A stretch of DNA of 64,000 nt, from positions 62,001 through 126,000 of the forward strand of contig NZ_FOOF01000004.1 in assembly GCF_900113115.1 (NCBI RefSeq), read 5' to 3'. The translations under genes and the position numbers were made by a program. This document shows, one piece after another, positions 1-11,659 of the stretch. Within the stretch, counting starts at the first letter, position 1, and each line of letters opens with the position of its first letter. The notes beneath the pieces are model-generated. The model saw only the letters and a list, made by a program, of their open reading frames with translations, was not told where the DNA came from and did no database searches. The DNA is from Duganella sp. CF458. GTDB lineage: Bacteria > Pseudomonadota > Gammaproteobacteria > Burkholderiales > Burkholderiaceae_D.

Positions 1-121
1 CGATGCCGTCTTCCGTCATGTCCGCCACCGCGTCGAACACGCGGTGCACCATATCGCTGTTCACGTCTCCGGACAGGGTGAACCAGGCCTCCGTATCGCG
101 TTTTTGCTTTTCTTCGCTCAT
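1..121 (-). CDS. N-terminal fragment of a gene cut by the left edge; possibly a ClpP-like serine protease
   Basis: Forty codons are visible, read leftward from an ATG at 121 with GGAG five bases upstream. The peptide starts MSEEKQKRDTEAWFTLSGDV and continues into NSDMVHRVFDAVADMTEDG. A short strand (WFTLSGDVN) followed by a helix ending at a DG turn is reminiscent of the start of ClpP/crotonase-fold proteases, but no catalytic residue lies in the window, so the family call is weak inference. It diverges from the glycine cleavage operon. The gene itself is likely because of the good ribosome-binding site and the charged, soluble N-terminus. Confidence 0.5.
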   Translation of the reverse strand, partial: MSEEKQKRDTEAWFTLSGDVNSDMVHRVFDAVADMTEDGI

Positions 122-188
122 GGTCGCTCCACTATGGAAATGGATGTCCGACCATTCTAGCGCAGGCCGCGCCAAAGGGGCGTCAAGT

Positions 189-217
189 TTGACTTTATTG
201 TCCTCCTGTCATATAGT
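189..217 (+). promoter_or_regulatory. sigma70 promoter of the gcv operon
   Basis: TTGACT at 189-194 and TATAGT at 212-217 are separated by exactly 17 bases. Transcription would begin near 224, right at the first riboswitch aptamer. Confidence 0.8.
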
Positions 218-223
218 CTCAAG

Positions 224-412
224 TCTTGATCGGGAGAGACCAGCGCACGCTGGCGCCGAAGGGGCATTACCCAGAAACTCTCAGGCAAAAGGACCGAACA
301 AGGGCCCGCAAGGGCTAAAACTCTGGAGAGCGGCCCGCCACGGCGCGGGGCCCACCGAAGGGGCGTGCGGGAATACCTTCCCGTTATCTCTCAGGTACCA
401 AGGACAGAGGGG
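224..412 (+). ncRNA. tandem glycine riboswitch
   Basis: Two glycine aptamers follow each other. The first (about 231-296) has the GGAGAGACC 5' strand, the GCCGAAGGGGCA core and CTCTCAGGCAAAAGGACCG. The second (about 320-412) has CTGGAGAG, a longer P3 arm with CACCGAAGGGGCG, and ATCTCTCAGGTACCAAGGACAGAGG. These are the conserved blocks of the two-aptamer class found upstream of gcvT. Together with the promoter it fills the 345 bases between the divergent gene and gcvT. Glycine binding is expected to turn on expression of the cleavage system. The expression platform lies between 412 and the ribosome-binding site near 458; I see no clear U-tract there, so control may be at translation start. Confidence 0.95.
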
Positions 413-466
413 TAGGCGTATTCATGTTTACGTTTATTAACCCCTATTCTCTGCCCTGAGGTATCA

Positions 467-1585
467 ATGACGCTCAAAGCAACCCCACTCAACAACGCTC
501 ATCGTGCCCTTGGCGCCCGCATGGTCGACTTCGGCGGCTGGGACATGCCGGTCAACTACGGCTCCCAGATCGAAGAGCACCACGCCGTGCGCACCGACGT
601 CGGCATGTTCGACGTGGCCCATATGTGCGTGGTTGACATCAAGGGTGCCAACGTACGTTCCTTCCTGCGCGGCCTGGTCGCCAACAACGTCGACAAGCTG
701 CAGGTATCGGGCAAGGCGCTGTACTCCGCCATGCTGAACCCGGAAGGCACCGTCATCGACGACCTGATCATCTACTTCATCAACGAAGAGTGGTTCCGCC
801 TGGTGGTCAACGCCGGTACCGCGGAAAAAGACATCGCGTGGATGAACCAGCAGAATCAAGCCACCAACGCTGGCCTGACCATCACCCAGCGCCGCGACGG
901 CGCCAACGCCATGGCCCTGATCGCCGTGCAAGGCCCGAACGCCCGCGCCAAGGTCTGGGAAGTCATTCCGGAATCCAAAGCTGCCACCGCCGAAATGAAG
1001 CCATTCAACGTGGCCCTGGTGCCGGGCACCGCCTTCGGCGAAGCCATGGTTGCCCGCACCGGCTACACCGGTGAAGACGGTTTTGAGATCGGCGTGGCGG
1101 CAGAACAGGCGGAAAAACTGTGGAACGCGCTGAACGCCGCTGGCGTCAAGCCGGCAGGCCTGGGCGCGCGCGACACCCTGCGCCTGGAAGCCGGCATGAA
1201 CCTGTACGGCCAGGACATGGACGAAACCGTGAACCCGCTGGACGCAGGCCTGGCATGGACCATCGACCTGGTCTCCGAGCGCGACTTCATCGGCAAGGCG
1301 GCCCTGCAAGCCAAAGGCCAGAACCAGCAATTCGTCGGCCTGATCCTGCGTGAAAAAGGCGGCGTGCTGCGCGCCCACCAGAAAGTCATCGCCGCCGACG
1401 GCGCAACCGGTGAAATCACTTCCGGCACCTTCTCGCCGACCATGCAGCAGGCGATCGCGCTGGCGCGCGTGCCGATGGGCGTGAACGTGGGCGACACTGT
1501 GCACGTGGAAATCCGCGACAAGAAACTGGCCGCCACCGTGGTGAAGCTGCCGTTCGTCCGTAACGGTAAAATCCTGGTTGCTTGA
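467..1585 (+). CDS. gcvT: glycine cleavage system T protein (aminomethyltransferase)
   Basis: A protein of 372 aa, normal for GcvT. It transfers the methylene unit from the aminomethyl-lipoyl group of the H protein to tetrahydrofolate and releases ammonia. Family signatures include the N-terminal [20 protein letters not shown], the [10 protein letters not shown] block, the [15 protein letters not shown] block and the C-terminal FVRNGKIL. The usual DVSHM motif near residue 50 reads DVAHM, a conservative change. The ATG at 467 has GAGG about six bases upstream. It is the first gene of the riboswitch-controlled operon, with gcvH 50 bases downstream. Confidence 0.96.
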   Translation: MTLKATPLNNAHRALGARMVDFGGWDMPVNYGSQIEEHHAVRTDVGMFDVAHMCVVDIKGANVRSFLRGLVANNVDKLQVSGKALYSAMLNPEGTVIDDLIIYFINEEWFRLVVNAGTAEKDIAWMNQQNQATNAGLTITQRRDGANAMALIAVQGPNARAKVWEVIPESKAATAEMKPFNVALVPGTAFGEAMVARTGYTGEDGFEIGVAAEQAEKLWNALNAAGVKPAGLGARDTLRLEAGMNLYGQDMDETVNPLDAGLAWTIDLVSERDFIGKAALQAKGQNQQFVGLILREKGGVLRAHQKVIAADGATGEITSGTFSPTMQQAIALARVPMGVNVGDTVHVEIRDKKLAATVVKLPFVRNGKILVA

Positions 1586-1635
1586 GCCAGAACTGAGCAG
1601 AATACCCAAACAATAACCTTAGCCTTGGAGCCAAC

Positions 1636-2016
1636 ATGAGCAACATTCCAGCAGACCTGAAGTACACCGAGTCCCACGAGTGGGTACGCGCTGAAGCGGA
1701 CGGCACCGTGACCGTCGGCATCACCGAATTCGCGCAAGACGCCCTGGGCGACATCGTGTTCGTCGAGCTGCCAAAAGTAGGCGCATCCTTCACCGCCGGC
1801 GACGACGCTGCCGTGGTGGAGTCGGTGAAAGCCGCTTCCGACATCTACGCGCCGGTATCGGGCGAAGTGGTTGCCGTGAACGACGCCGTGGTCGGCGCAC
1901 CTGAGTCGATCAACACCGATGCTTATGCAAACTGGCTGTTCAAGATCAAGCCAAGCGACGCCAACGCCATCAACGGTCTGCTGGACGCCGTTGCTTACGG
2001 CAACGTAGCACACTAA
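1636..2016 (+). CDS. gcvH: glycine cleavage system H protein (lipoyl carrier)
   Basis: A protein of 126 aa, the usual GcvH length. It carries the lipoyl arm that shuttles the aminomethyl group between the P, T and L proteins. The lipoylation site is K65 in [13 protein letters not shown], within the single lipoyl-type beta-sandwich domain. The start is supported by TTGGAG seven bases upstream. It lies between gcvT and gcvP; a GC-rich hairpin with a short T-run follows it and may reduce readthrough into gcvP, which would fit the need for more H than P protein. Confidence 0.96.
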   Translation: MSNIPADLKYTESHEWVRAEADGTVTVGITEFAQDALGDIVFVELPKVGASFTAGDDAAVVESVKAASDIYAPVSGEVVAVNDAVVGAPESINTDAYANWLFKIKPSDANAINGLLDAVAYGNVAH

Positions 2017-2029
2017 TTACTGCATTATC

Positions 2030-2054
2030 GGGCCCGCTGTGTGCGGGCCCTTTT
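2030..2054 (+). terminator. hairpin with short T-run between gcvH and gcvP
   Basis: GGGCCCGC (2030-2037) pairs with GCGGGCCC (2043-2050) around a five-base loop and is followed by TTTT. The T-run is short, so it is probably a partial terminator: gcvP lies only 27 bases downstream and no separate promoter was recognised. Confidence 0.7.
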
Positions 2055-2081
2055 CACATTCTGGCCAAGAGATTTCCCACC

Positions 2082-4961
<2,880 letters not shown>

Positions 4962-4983
4962 GCGAACGCTTGCCTGAAACGAC

Positions 4984-5018
4984 AAACGCCGGTACCGTTA
5001 GGTGCCGGCGTTTTTTTA
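4984..5018 (+). terminator. rho-independent terminator of the gcv operon
   Basis: ACGCCGGTACC pairs with GGTGCCGGCGT (one G-T wobble) around GTTA and is followed by seven T residues. Confidence 0.9.
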
Positions 5019-5028
5019 TGGAACCTGA

Positions 5029-5358
5029 ATGAAGCAATCTAGCAAAGCAGCCCTGTTTTCCGGACTAGGCTTCCCCGGCCTTGGCCAAATGCTTGTCCTG
5101 AAGCGGACCGCGCGCGGCCTGGTGTTCATGCTGCCGGCAGCGGCAGTCTTCTGCTGGCTGATGTATGGCGTATGGAAAGCCACCTCTGTCCTGATGGACG
5201 AAGCCTTGAGCGGCGCCTTGCCGCCCGACCCGATCCTGATCGCCCAGCGCCTGACCAAGGCCAGCGTCGTGCCGGGAGCCTCCATCGCAGGCTGGATCCT
5301 GCTCGCCTGCTGGATCGCCAGCATCGTCGACGCCCTGCTGACGCGCGACAAGCCTTAA
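5029..5358 (+). CDS. small inner-membrane protein of unknown function
   Basis: A 109-aa protein with two clear hydrophobic segments (about residues 28-50 and 82-103). Before the first is GFPGLGQMLVLKRTARGLVF; the PGLGQ turn followed by a basic stretch is seen in small TM2-like membrane proteins. No catalytic motif is visible. It starts eleven bases after the gcv terminator T-run and its last four bases overlap the stop of the convergent gene on the other strand. Function unknown. Confidence 0.7.
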   Translation: MKQSSKAALFSGLGFPGLGQMLVLKRTARGLVFMLPAAAVFCWLMYGVWKATSVLMDEALSGALPPDPILIAQRLTKASVVPGASIAGWILLACWIASIVDALLTRDKP

Positions 5359-6878
5359 GCGACGCTGCGCGCCACCCGTGTGGCGCGCTGCACATCCTGC
5401 GCCTGGTCGTCCCACACCGCAGCCTGGGTAATTTCTTCCGCCCCCACCTGGGCCCCATCGGAGTTAAAGCGCAGCCAAGCCAGCGCGCCGCCCGGCGTCA
5501 CCCCAATCGCGTGCACCCCTCCGTGGTTCGGCGCCGCCAACAGGGCCGCCATCACCAGTGTGCTGGCAATCGGCACCGGCATGCCCCAGCGGCCGCCCTG
5601 CTTCCTGCATACCAGCCACAGGCCGCCGGCACCATCGGCGTAAGCGAGGTGCTCGCCGATTGCATTGGACTCGCTCCACACCACGCAAGCCCCGCCGATA
5701 TTGGCAACCGGTTGCGGTACCGACTGCCCGCCGCGATACACCACGATGCTGTCGCCGGCGACAAAAACATCAGGCACGTTCGGCACGTTGGATGGCGCCA
5801 AATGCAGGTTGGTCGCACGTCGCGGCAAGCCCTGGTAATCGATCGCGATGCCCCACGCAGCAGCGCGCGCAAAACTATTGAAGCGCAAGGTGCGGCCGCA
5901 TGGCGTATCGCTCAAGCGCCAGGCGCCCGGCACGCGATAGCTGCCGATTGCCGTCGCCAATGAATCCTCGTCCTCCTGCTCTTCCCAAGCGGTCAAAGGA
6001 CCTTCCACGGCAGCGTTGAAATACCAGGTATTCGCGGCCGTCACCAGCACCATCGGCACGGCACCCGACTGCAGCAGGCCGAACGAGATGCGCGTGACGT
6101 CGTCCTCCACCTCCGGTACGTGGCGCGGCGCCATGCCGCGCATAGTCTCGACCCAAGCTGCCTCGTCGAGGTGATTGGGAATACCGACCGCCACATGCAA
6201 GCTCGGCCCGCCATTGCTGCCCAACGGCGCGACTGCCAGCGCCAGCGCAATCGTGCCGTCCGGCGCCTGCTGCACGTCGAGCGCCTGCACCTTGCCCGGT
6301 TGGTTCAAAGGCAGCATGGCGCTCAGGTCCGTCTGCGACCAGCGCCCGAAAGGCGTGCGGCGGAACATATACAGCGAACGGTTGGCGCCAACGGTGAAGA
6401 CCAGCGGCAAGCCGGAAGCGTCGCGCACCACGAACAGCGGCGAGCGTGCCATGGCCGGCGCCGCGCAGGGGCTGGACCGGTAGCCCGACTCGTACAGCGG
6501 CACCAGTTCCTGCCGCACCAGCGCCGGCAGCTCGCGGCCGGCCGTCACCTGGCTGCGCCAATAAGCCATGTCGGCCGGCTGCGACCCATCGTAGCGGTCG
6601 AACACCGCGTTGTAGGCGCGCAGCAGACGTTCTTTCACATCCAGCTCCGCCAGTTCCGGACGTGCCAGCAAATTCAGCGCCAATTCGGCGCGGCCGCGCA
6701 CGGCCTCGCCCTGGCAGCTATAAAGAGTAGTCCACGACAGCGCCTCGCTGGCCATCGGTTCACGTTGCAGCACAATGCGCGCCACGCGCGCGGCAGCAAA
6801 ACTCAAGGCACCCGACGCACTGGCACCGCCCCACTTCCGTACCTGCGCCACCGGCACAGATGTCATCAGAACAGACAT
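5355..6878 (-). CDS. uncharacterised protein with possible beta-propeller repeats (accessory locus)
   Basis: A 507-aa protein I do not recognise. Residues 1-130 look helical (AELALNLLARPELAELDVKE). From about 145 onward there are recurring short blocks made of a strand, a Gly/Asn turn and an aromatic strand, for example LVFTVGANRSLYMFRRTPFG with RWSQTDLS after it, and LAYADGAGGLWLVCRKQGGR followed by WGMPVPIAS. This spacing is compatible with a beta-propeller of the lectin type, by inference only. No signal peptide or membrane segment is seen. It lies three bases downstream of the 446-aa gene, so the two are almost certainly cotranscribed and translationally coupled. It belongs to the locus opposite the STAND-type NTPase gene. 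Confidence 0.75.
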   Translation of the reverse strand: MSVLMTSVPVAQVRKWGGASASGALSFAAARVARIVLQREPMASEALSWTTLYSCQGEAVRGRAELALNLLARPELAELDVKERLLRAYNAVFDRYDGSQPADMAYWRSQVTAGRELPALVRQELVPLYESGYRSSPCAAPAMARSPLFVVRDASGLPLVFTVGANRSLYMFRRTPFGRWSQTDLSAMLPLNQPGKVQALDVQQAPDGTIALALAVAPLGSNGGPSLHVAVGIPNHLDEAAWVETMRGMAPRHVPEVEDDVTRISFGLLQSGAVPMVLVTAANTWYFNAAVEGPLTAWEEQEDEDSLATAIGSYRVPGAWRLSDTPCGRTLRFNSFARAAAWGIAIDYQGLPRRATNLHLAPSNVPNVPDVFVAGDSIVVYRGGQSVPQPVANIGGACVVWSESNAIGEHLAYADGAGGLWLVCRKQGGRWGMPVPIASTLVMAALLAAPNHGGVHAIGVTPGGALAWLRFNSDGAQVGAEEITQAAVWDDQAQDVQRATRVARSVA

Positions 6879-6881
6879 GCT

Positions 6882-8222
6882 TCATTCCCCCAGTTCGATT
6901 TCTATGTCACCAGACTCGTTGATGCGCAAGTCACGGCAGCCCAGCTTGCGTCCTGGGGCCAGTCCCTCGGCAACGGCAGCGAACATGTCGCCCGTGGCCG
7001 TTGCCAGGAAACCGGCAATATCCTGCTGAACCGAAGACAGGCTGGCGGCATTGCCCTCCCACCATAGGTTCACGCGCTGCACGTTCAGCAGGTGCGGCAG
7101 CGGGTCCGACACCACGTAGATGCCCGTGGTTCCGGCATCTGCGGCAGGCACGCCCTTGCGCGCCAGCGCTACGACACCCACGCGGCCGTTCTCGGCATGC
7201 CATTGCAGACGCAACGACCATTGCAGCGTGGCGCGCGCCCATGCCTTGCCCATATAGCTGCGCTGGCGCGACAGAGGCAATTCCTGCTTCACGCTGTCCC
7301 ACTCATAGCGGCCCAGCACGCTGCTGATATCGATGGTCGGACGTGGCACCCCGTCCGGGCCGGCCTGGCGGCCCATGGTCACCGTGCACTGGAGGTCCTG
7401 CTCCGACTCGCGGTCATGCAAGGTACGGTTGGCTTCCTGCCAGTTCAGCAGCACGTGATCGCGATAAGTCCAGCCATTGCTGTTGCGGATGAAGCGGGCA
7501 CGCTCGCCATTGCTCATGGTCGCCTCAACACCCGATTTCTCGTTCTGGCATGCCTGCTTATTGACATGTGCCACGTCGTCGCGTGAAGCGACGTAATCCG
7601 GCAACGAATCCAGGCGGCGCTGCAGTTTTTCCACTACCATCGGATAGATGTATTGGCGCAGGAAGCTTTCGCGCCCGATCACGGCACGGCGCATCGCCGT
7701 TTTCTTGAGCACTGCAGGCGCCTGGCTGCGCAGCCAGTGCCCAACAGCAGTAATAAAGAACTCCTTCAGCGGGCCGTTGTCGCATGGCAAGTGAGACCTG
7801 TCCACATCGCACAGGGCCGCTTGCAACACCAGGCCGCCATATTCGTTAACCGCGGCCGTGAACTCGAGGCGCCAGCCAGCGACCGACTGGCGCAGGATCT
7901 CGTGCCGGCCGTAAGCGTTGTAAAAACGCAAATTCCCGGATGCAAGGGTCAATGTCAGTTGAGCGGTCGTTGGCGCCGCCGAGTCGTAACGGATTTCGAC
8001 CGGACGAAGCTCGGCCTTGTCGTCGCCTTCGCCGCCGAGGGCCAGGCTACCCACCTCCATGCTCCCGTAGCGGATGTCATTAGGAAACTCTCCGGCGGCG
8101 CGCAAGGCGTCAATCGTGCTCTCGAGGAACTTTCCAGAGGTGAACCAGCTGGCTGACAGCTGTTGCACCGAAGTGGTAGTGTCGGCGCCGATTTCAAAAA
8201 ATACCGCTTTAGTTGTGACCAT
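6882..8222 (-). CDS. uncharacterised protein, possibly TULIP/P47-like (accessory locus)
   Basis: The start chosen is the ATG at 8222 (446 aa); a GTG at 8270 in the same frame would add 16 residues. The protein is not confidently recognised. It begins VTTKAVFFEIGADTTTSVQQ, has a beta-rich second half (VLGRYEWDSVKQELPLSRQR) and ends with GRKLGCRDLRINESGDIEIE. The alternation of strand-rich halves and this C-terminal pattern (glycine, strand, 'N.xGD' turn, strand) recall P47/OrfX-type tubular lipid-binding proteins. That is a low-confidence impression from memory. No signal peptide is visible. It is the first gene of a two-gene leftward operon divergent from the STAND-type NTPase gene. Confidence 0.7.
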   Translation of the reverse strand: MVTTKAVFFEIGADTTTSVQQLSASWFTSGKFLESTIDALRAAGEFPNDIRYGSMEVGSLALGGEGDDKAELRPVEIRYDSAAPTTAQLTLTLASGNLRFYNAYGRHEILRQSVAGWRLEFTAAVNEYGGLVLQAALCDVDRSHLPCDNGPLKEFFITAVGHWLRSQAPAVLKKTAMRRAVIGRESFLRQYIYPMVVEKLQRRLDSLPDYVASRDDVAHVNKQACQNEKSGVEATMSNGERARFIRNSNGWTYRDHVLLNWQEANRTLHDRESEQDLQCTVTMGRQAGPDGVPRPTIDISSVLGRYEWDSVKQELPLSRQRSYMGKAWARATLQWSLRLQWHAENGRVGVVALARKGVPAADAGTTGIYVVSDPLPHLLNVQRVNLWWEGNAASLSSVQQDIAGFLATATGDMFAAVAEGLAPGRKLGCRDLRINESGDIEIELGE

Positions 8223-8295
8223 TTTTGCTTTTAAGAATGTTAAGATTTGGCCGTTTGGCAATGACTGCACTGTAAGAAAAAAATCCTTCCCGCGC

Positions 8296-8358
8296 CTTCC
8301 GGCAACCTTCCGGAGGCCGGAAGAAAACCTTCCGGACCGGAAGAAATGCTCCGGAAGG
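8296..8358. promoter_or_regulatory. cluster of six TTCCGG/CCGGAA half-sites in the divergent promoter
   Basis: TTCCGG occurs at 8297, 8308 and 8330 (steps of 11 and 22 bases), and its complement CCGGAA at 8317, 8337 and 8351. Pairs form inverted repeats such as CTTCCGGACCGGAAG (8329-8343). The last site sits where a -35 box would be for a TTATAA -10 element at 8375-8380 reading toward the NTPase gene. The array is likely an operator for a regulator, perhaps the winged-helix domain of the adjacent protein itself (inference). Confidence 0.6.
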
Positions 8359-8410
8359 TTTCTAAGTCATTGATTTATAAGAGACAGATAAAAAGAAGGT
8401 TGGACAGACC

Positions 8411-11400
8411 ATGGAGTTTCAATTCGGCGACTGGGTGGTCAGCCCAGAAGCCAATATCGTCAGCAATGGGGATGCGAAGACGCAGCTCGAGCCACGCGTG
8501 ATGGCTGTGCTGCGCTATCTTTGCCGCCACCCAGGGGCGGTAATTCCAGCGGAAGAGATCCTGCAGGCCTGCTGGGGAAGCAGCGAGCTGGGCGACAATC
8601 CGGTCCACAAAGCCATCACCCAACTGCGCCGCGCCTTCGGCGATTCGAGCACCGAGCCGCGCTATATTGAGACGATCCGCAAGCGCGGATATCGGGCGAT
8701 CGCGCCTGTTATTACCTTTGCTGCCCCACCTGCAACAACCTGGGAAAGCGGCTCACCATTCCGTGGCCTGGAGGCATTTCAAGAAAATCACTCCGCCATC
8801 TTTTTCGGCCGGGTGCAAGCCACCGCCCAGTTGCGTGAATTGGTCCTTACACAGGCGGCCCATGGTTGCCCTATGGCATTGGTGCTCGGTCCTTCCGGCT
8901 CTGGGAAAACTTCGCTGGTCCGCGCCGGCCTCCTGCCTCAGTTAATGGCCGGATCCATTCGATCGGACGAACCAATTGGCCTATCCAGCACGGTCTACCT
9001 CGACTGCGCCGACCTCGGCAGCGGCACACTATTTCAAGCTTTAGCCGGTGCCTTGATCGACGCTGAGATTAACGGCGAGCCGCTGTTCCCCGGCGCTAGC
9101 GCAGACAGCCTCGGCCAGCGCTTGGCCTCCGATCCTGACGCTGTGTCCGCCGAACTGCGCGAACGCGCCTGCCAACGTACGGCGGTTGGCGTATTCGTTG
9201 ACCGCCTCGAAGCAGTCTTCCGTGCGCAGCCAGGCGATGCTAATCGCTTCTTGCAAGTACTTGATGCTCTTGCCAAGTCGAACTGTCTGCTCATACTGAT
9301 GGCATGCCGCAACGACTTCTACCCTGAAGTGATGGCACAACCCGTCTTGCTCGCTCTGAAGTCGCGCGGCGGCCACTTTGACGTCCTGCCGCCGGATGGT
9401 GCCGAAATAGCTCAAATCGTTCGCCGACCGGCAGTTGCCGCCAACTTGAGTTTTGAGCGCGATGAAGCAACTGGGGCCAGCCTTGACGACGTGCTCTGTG
9501 ATGCGTCTCGCGGCAACCCTGATACCCTCCCCCTTCTCCAGTACTGCTTGAATGAGCTTTACCGTCTGCGCAGTGAGGAAGGTCAACTCAAGTTCGCGGT
9601 CTATCACGAACTTGGAGGCATTGACGGGGCGGTTGGCGTGCGGGCTGAACAGGTCGTTGGGCGCCTAACCGTACCCCAACTTGATGCATTGCCTCGTGTT
9701 CTTTCTCTATTGGTGAACATTGGCGAAGATCAAGCTTCGGTCACTTCCCGTCGTAGTCCATTATCTATGCTTCGCACTGAAGATGAGCGCGAACTTGTAC
9801 GTGTTATGGTTGAGGCGCGCTTGTTTGTAAGCGAATTGGCAGGCGAGGTCCCAAGTTTTGGTGTCGCGCATGAAGCGCTGTTACGGCGATGGCCGCGGGT
9901 ATCAGCTTGGGTTGAGGGGCATCGTCAAGCCTTGCAGTTGTGCACACGCTTACGCGGACAGGCCGAACGTTGGGAACAAGCGATGAGGCGGCCCGACCTA
10001 CTCTTACCTCAAGGTATGCAAACGCAACAGGCCGCTGAATTACTTCAACTCCGCGATTTCGCGATCGCCCCTCTTGAGCTTGAGTTCATTCGGCACTCGA
10101 TTTCACGCGCAAAGCTTCGCGAACGCATCAATATTACCGTAGTCGCCACAATTTTACTCCTTGCGGTCCTCGCTACAGTTCTCGGCCTCAGCGCACGAAA
10201 CGCCCAGCGTGAATCCGAAGAACATCGAATCGAAGCTGAAGGCTTGATGGGTTATATGTTGGGTGAATTCGTCGAAAAGGTTCGGCCCTTGGGGCGGCTT
10301 GAGTTACTCGATGATGTGAGCGCAAGAGCGCTTCAATACTTAACCGCGACCAAATACTCTACAGCGACACCCGAATCCTTAATCCAAAACGCTAAAGCTC
10401 TGCAGGTGATTGCAGAGGTCAATGTAGCTCGGGCAAACCCGGCAAAAGCTAAGGAAGCCTTGTTGGCCGCGCGCGAGCTCTTGCACTCGACTGGTGCTCC
10501 CACAAACACGGAAGAGCATATTAAAACGCTCGGTGCGAATGCCTACTGGCTTGGTTCGGTCTATTTAATTCAACGAGAATTTGAAACGGCAGCAATGTAC
10601 TTTACCGAGTACAAGAGGGCGGGTGAGCGATGGCGGTCCATAGCCCCTGAAAACGTAGACGCGATAATCGAACTAGCGTATAGCCATGGCAACTTGGGTA
10701 CCGTTGCCTTGCGGCAAGGAAACCTGGAGCGTGCATCCGAATCATTTACTACCTCAATCAAACTAAAAGAGCAGGCCCTTAACAAACGCAAGACTGAAGA
10801 GCTTACGGCTGGCCTGGCCAATAGTATCGCGGGACTAGCTTCCGTAAAGGTCCGGTTAGGGCGCCTCTCAGAAGCATTCGCCCTTTATAAGCAATCGGAA
10901 GAACTGCTTAAGGAGCTTCACTCGCAAAGCCCCAACGACGCAACTTGGCAAACAAGGCTAAGCAATACGCTGCGGTTCCAAGGAGAATTGAATATTGCTA
11001 TGGGTCAGACAGCTCAGGGAACCCAGAAGTATCGCGAGGCAAGTGTCATCCTGACACGACTTGTCCGCCAAGACTCCAGCAATCAAGAATGGTTCTACAC
11101 ATTGGCGGAAAACCAGCTGCGCATCATTCGGGAGGAAATTTCGTCCAAGGATCCACTGGCGTCATTGACCAATCTCGACCTACTGCTTAAAAATATTTCG
11201 CCTACCCGGACCGCCGAACCTCAAATGGCGCGAGCCGGAGCATTGAAAGGACGTATCAACTCTTTGAAGGGCGAGGTACTGCTGATGGCGAATCGCAATT
11301 CCGAGGCCCTGAATTCTTTTGACGTCGCTACTGCGGAATTGGAGAAGCTGCTGGGCAAGAATAAGTCTGATGCTCTGTTGCTCGAAAATTACGCCCTAGC

Positions 11401-11641
11401 TCAACTCGGACGAGCTCAAGCACGTGGGTGGGGGAAGCCAGAATCCCAACAAGACTGTGGCCAAGCGCTCCTCACGCTGACAAGATCAAACGGCGACCTC
11501 CGGGACTATCATTTCATAGTACCTAAGGCTTTAGCCCATCGTTGCCTTGGGAATACCGTCGAACTTGCCGAAGAAAGAAACAAACTAACCCAGATAGCGT
11601 ACCGTGACGAGCGCTATCTTCGAATTATTTCGTCACAGTAA
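8411..11641 (+). CDS. winged-helix STAND-type NTPase with membrane segment and helical repeats
   Basis: A 1076-aa multidomain protein. Residues 1-100 form an OmpR/CadC-type winged helix (EPRVMAVLRYLCRHPGAVIP, ending RKRGYRAIAP). The linker SPFRGLEAFQENHSAIFFGR leads into a P-loop ATPase whose Walker A is GPSGSGKTS at 160-168; the SPFRGLxxF...FFGR signature is typical of nSTAND1-type NTPases. A single membrane helix lies at about 574-596 (VVATILLLAVLATVLGL). Residues about 600-1076 are helical, TPR-like repeats (GNLGTVALRQGNLERASESF). The order suggests a cytoplasmic DNA-binding sensor or switch tethered to the membrane, with the repeats outside or at the membrane. Bases after about 9,600 are visibly richer in A/T at wobble positions than the window average, a sign of a separate origin. 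Ligand and effector are unknown. Confidence 0.85.
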   Translation: MEFQFGDWVVSPEANIVSNGDAKTQLEPRVMAVLRYLCRHPGAVIPAEEILQACWGSSELGDNPVHKAITQLRRAFGDSSTEPRYIETIRKRGYRAIAPVITFAAPPATTWESGSPFRGLEAFQENHSAIFFGRVQATAQLRELVLTQAAHGCPMALVLGPSGSGKTSLVRAGLLPQLMAGSIRSDEPIGLSSTVYLDCADLGSGTLFQALAGALIDAEINGEPLFPGASADSLGQRLASDPDAVSAELRERACQRTAVGVFVDRLEAVFRAQPGDANRFLQVLDALAKSNCLLILMACRNDFYPEVMAQPVLLALKSRGGHFDVLPPDGAEIAQIVRRPAVAANLSFERDEATGASLDDVLCDASRGNPDTLPLLQYCLNELYRLRSEEGQLKFAVYHELGGIDGAVGVRAEQVVGRLTVPQLDALPRVLSLLVNIGEDQASVTSRRSPLSMLRTEDERELVRVMVEARLFVSELAGEVPSFGVAHEALLRRWPRVSAWVEGHRQALQLCTRLRGQAERWEQAMRRPDLLLPQGMQTQQAAELLQLRDFAIAPLELEFIRHSISRAKLRERINITVVATILLLAVLATVLGLSARNAQRESEEHRIEAEGLMGYMLGEFVEKVRPLGRLELLDDVSARALQYLTATKYSTATPESLIQNAKALQVIAEVNVARANPAKAKEALLAARELLHSTGAPTNTEEHIKTLGANAYWLGSVYLIQREFETAAMYFTEYKRAGERWRSIAPENVDAIIELAYSHGNLGTVALRQGNLERASESFTTSIKLKEQALNKRKTEELTAGLANSIAGLASVKVRLGRLSEAFALYKQSEELLKELHSQSPNDATWQTRLSNTLRFQGELNIAMGQTAQGTQKYREASVILTRLVRQDSSNQEWFYTLAENQLRIIREEISSKDPLASLTNLDLLLKNISPTRTAEPQMARAGALKGRINSLKGEVLLMANRNSEALNSFDVATAELEKLLGKNKSDALLLENYALAQLGRAQARGWGKPESQQDCGQALLTLTRSNGDLRDYHFIVPKALAHRCLGNTVELAEERNKLTQIAYRDERYLRIISSQ

Positions 11642-11659
11642 AGATAAAAAGAGGCTCAA

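Noticed and set aside
8376-8387. TATAAGAGACAG, a 12-base match to the Tn5 mosaic end used in sequencing libraries
   Set aside because: The other seven bases of the 19-base end do not match and the flanks are continuous genomic sequence, so it is taken as chance rather than an adapter artefact; raw reads would settle it.
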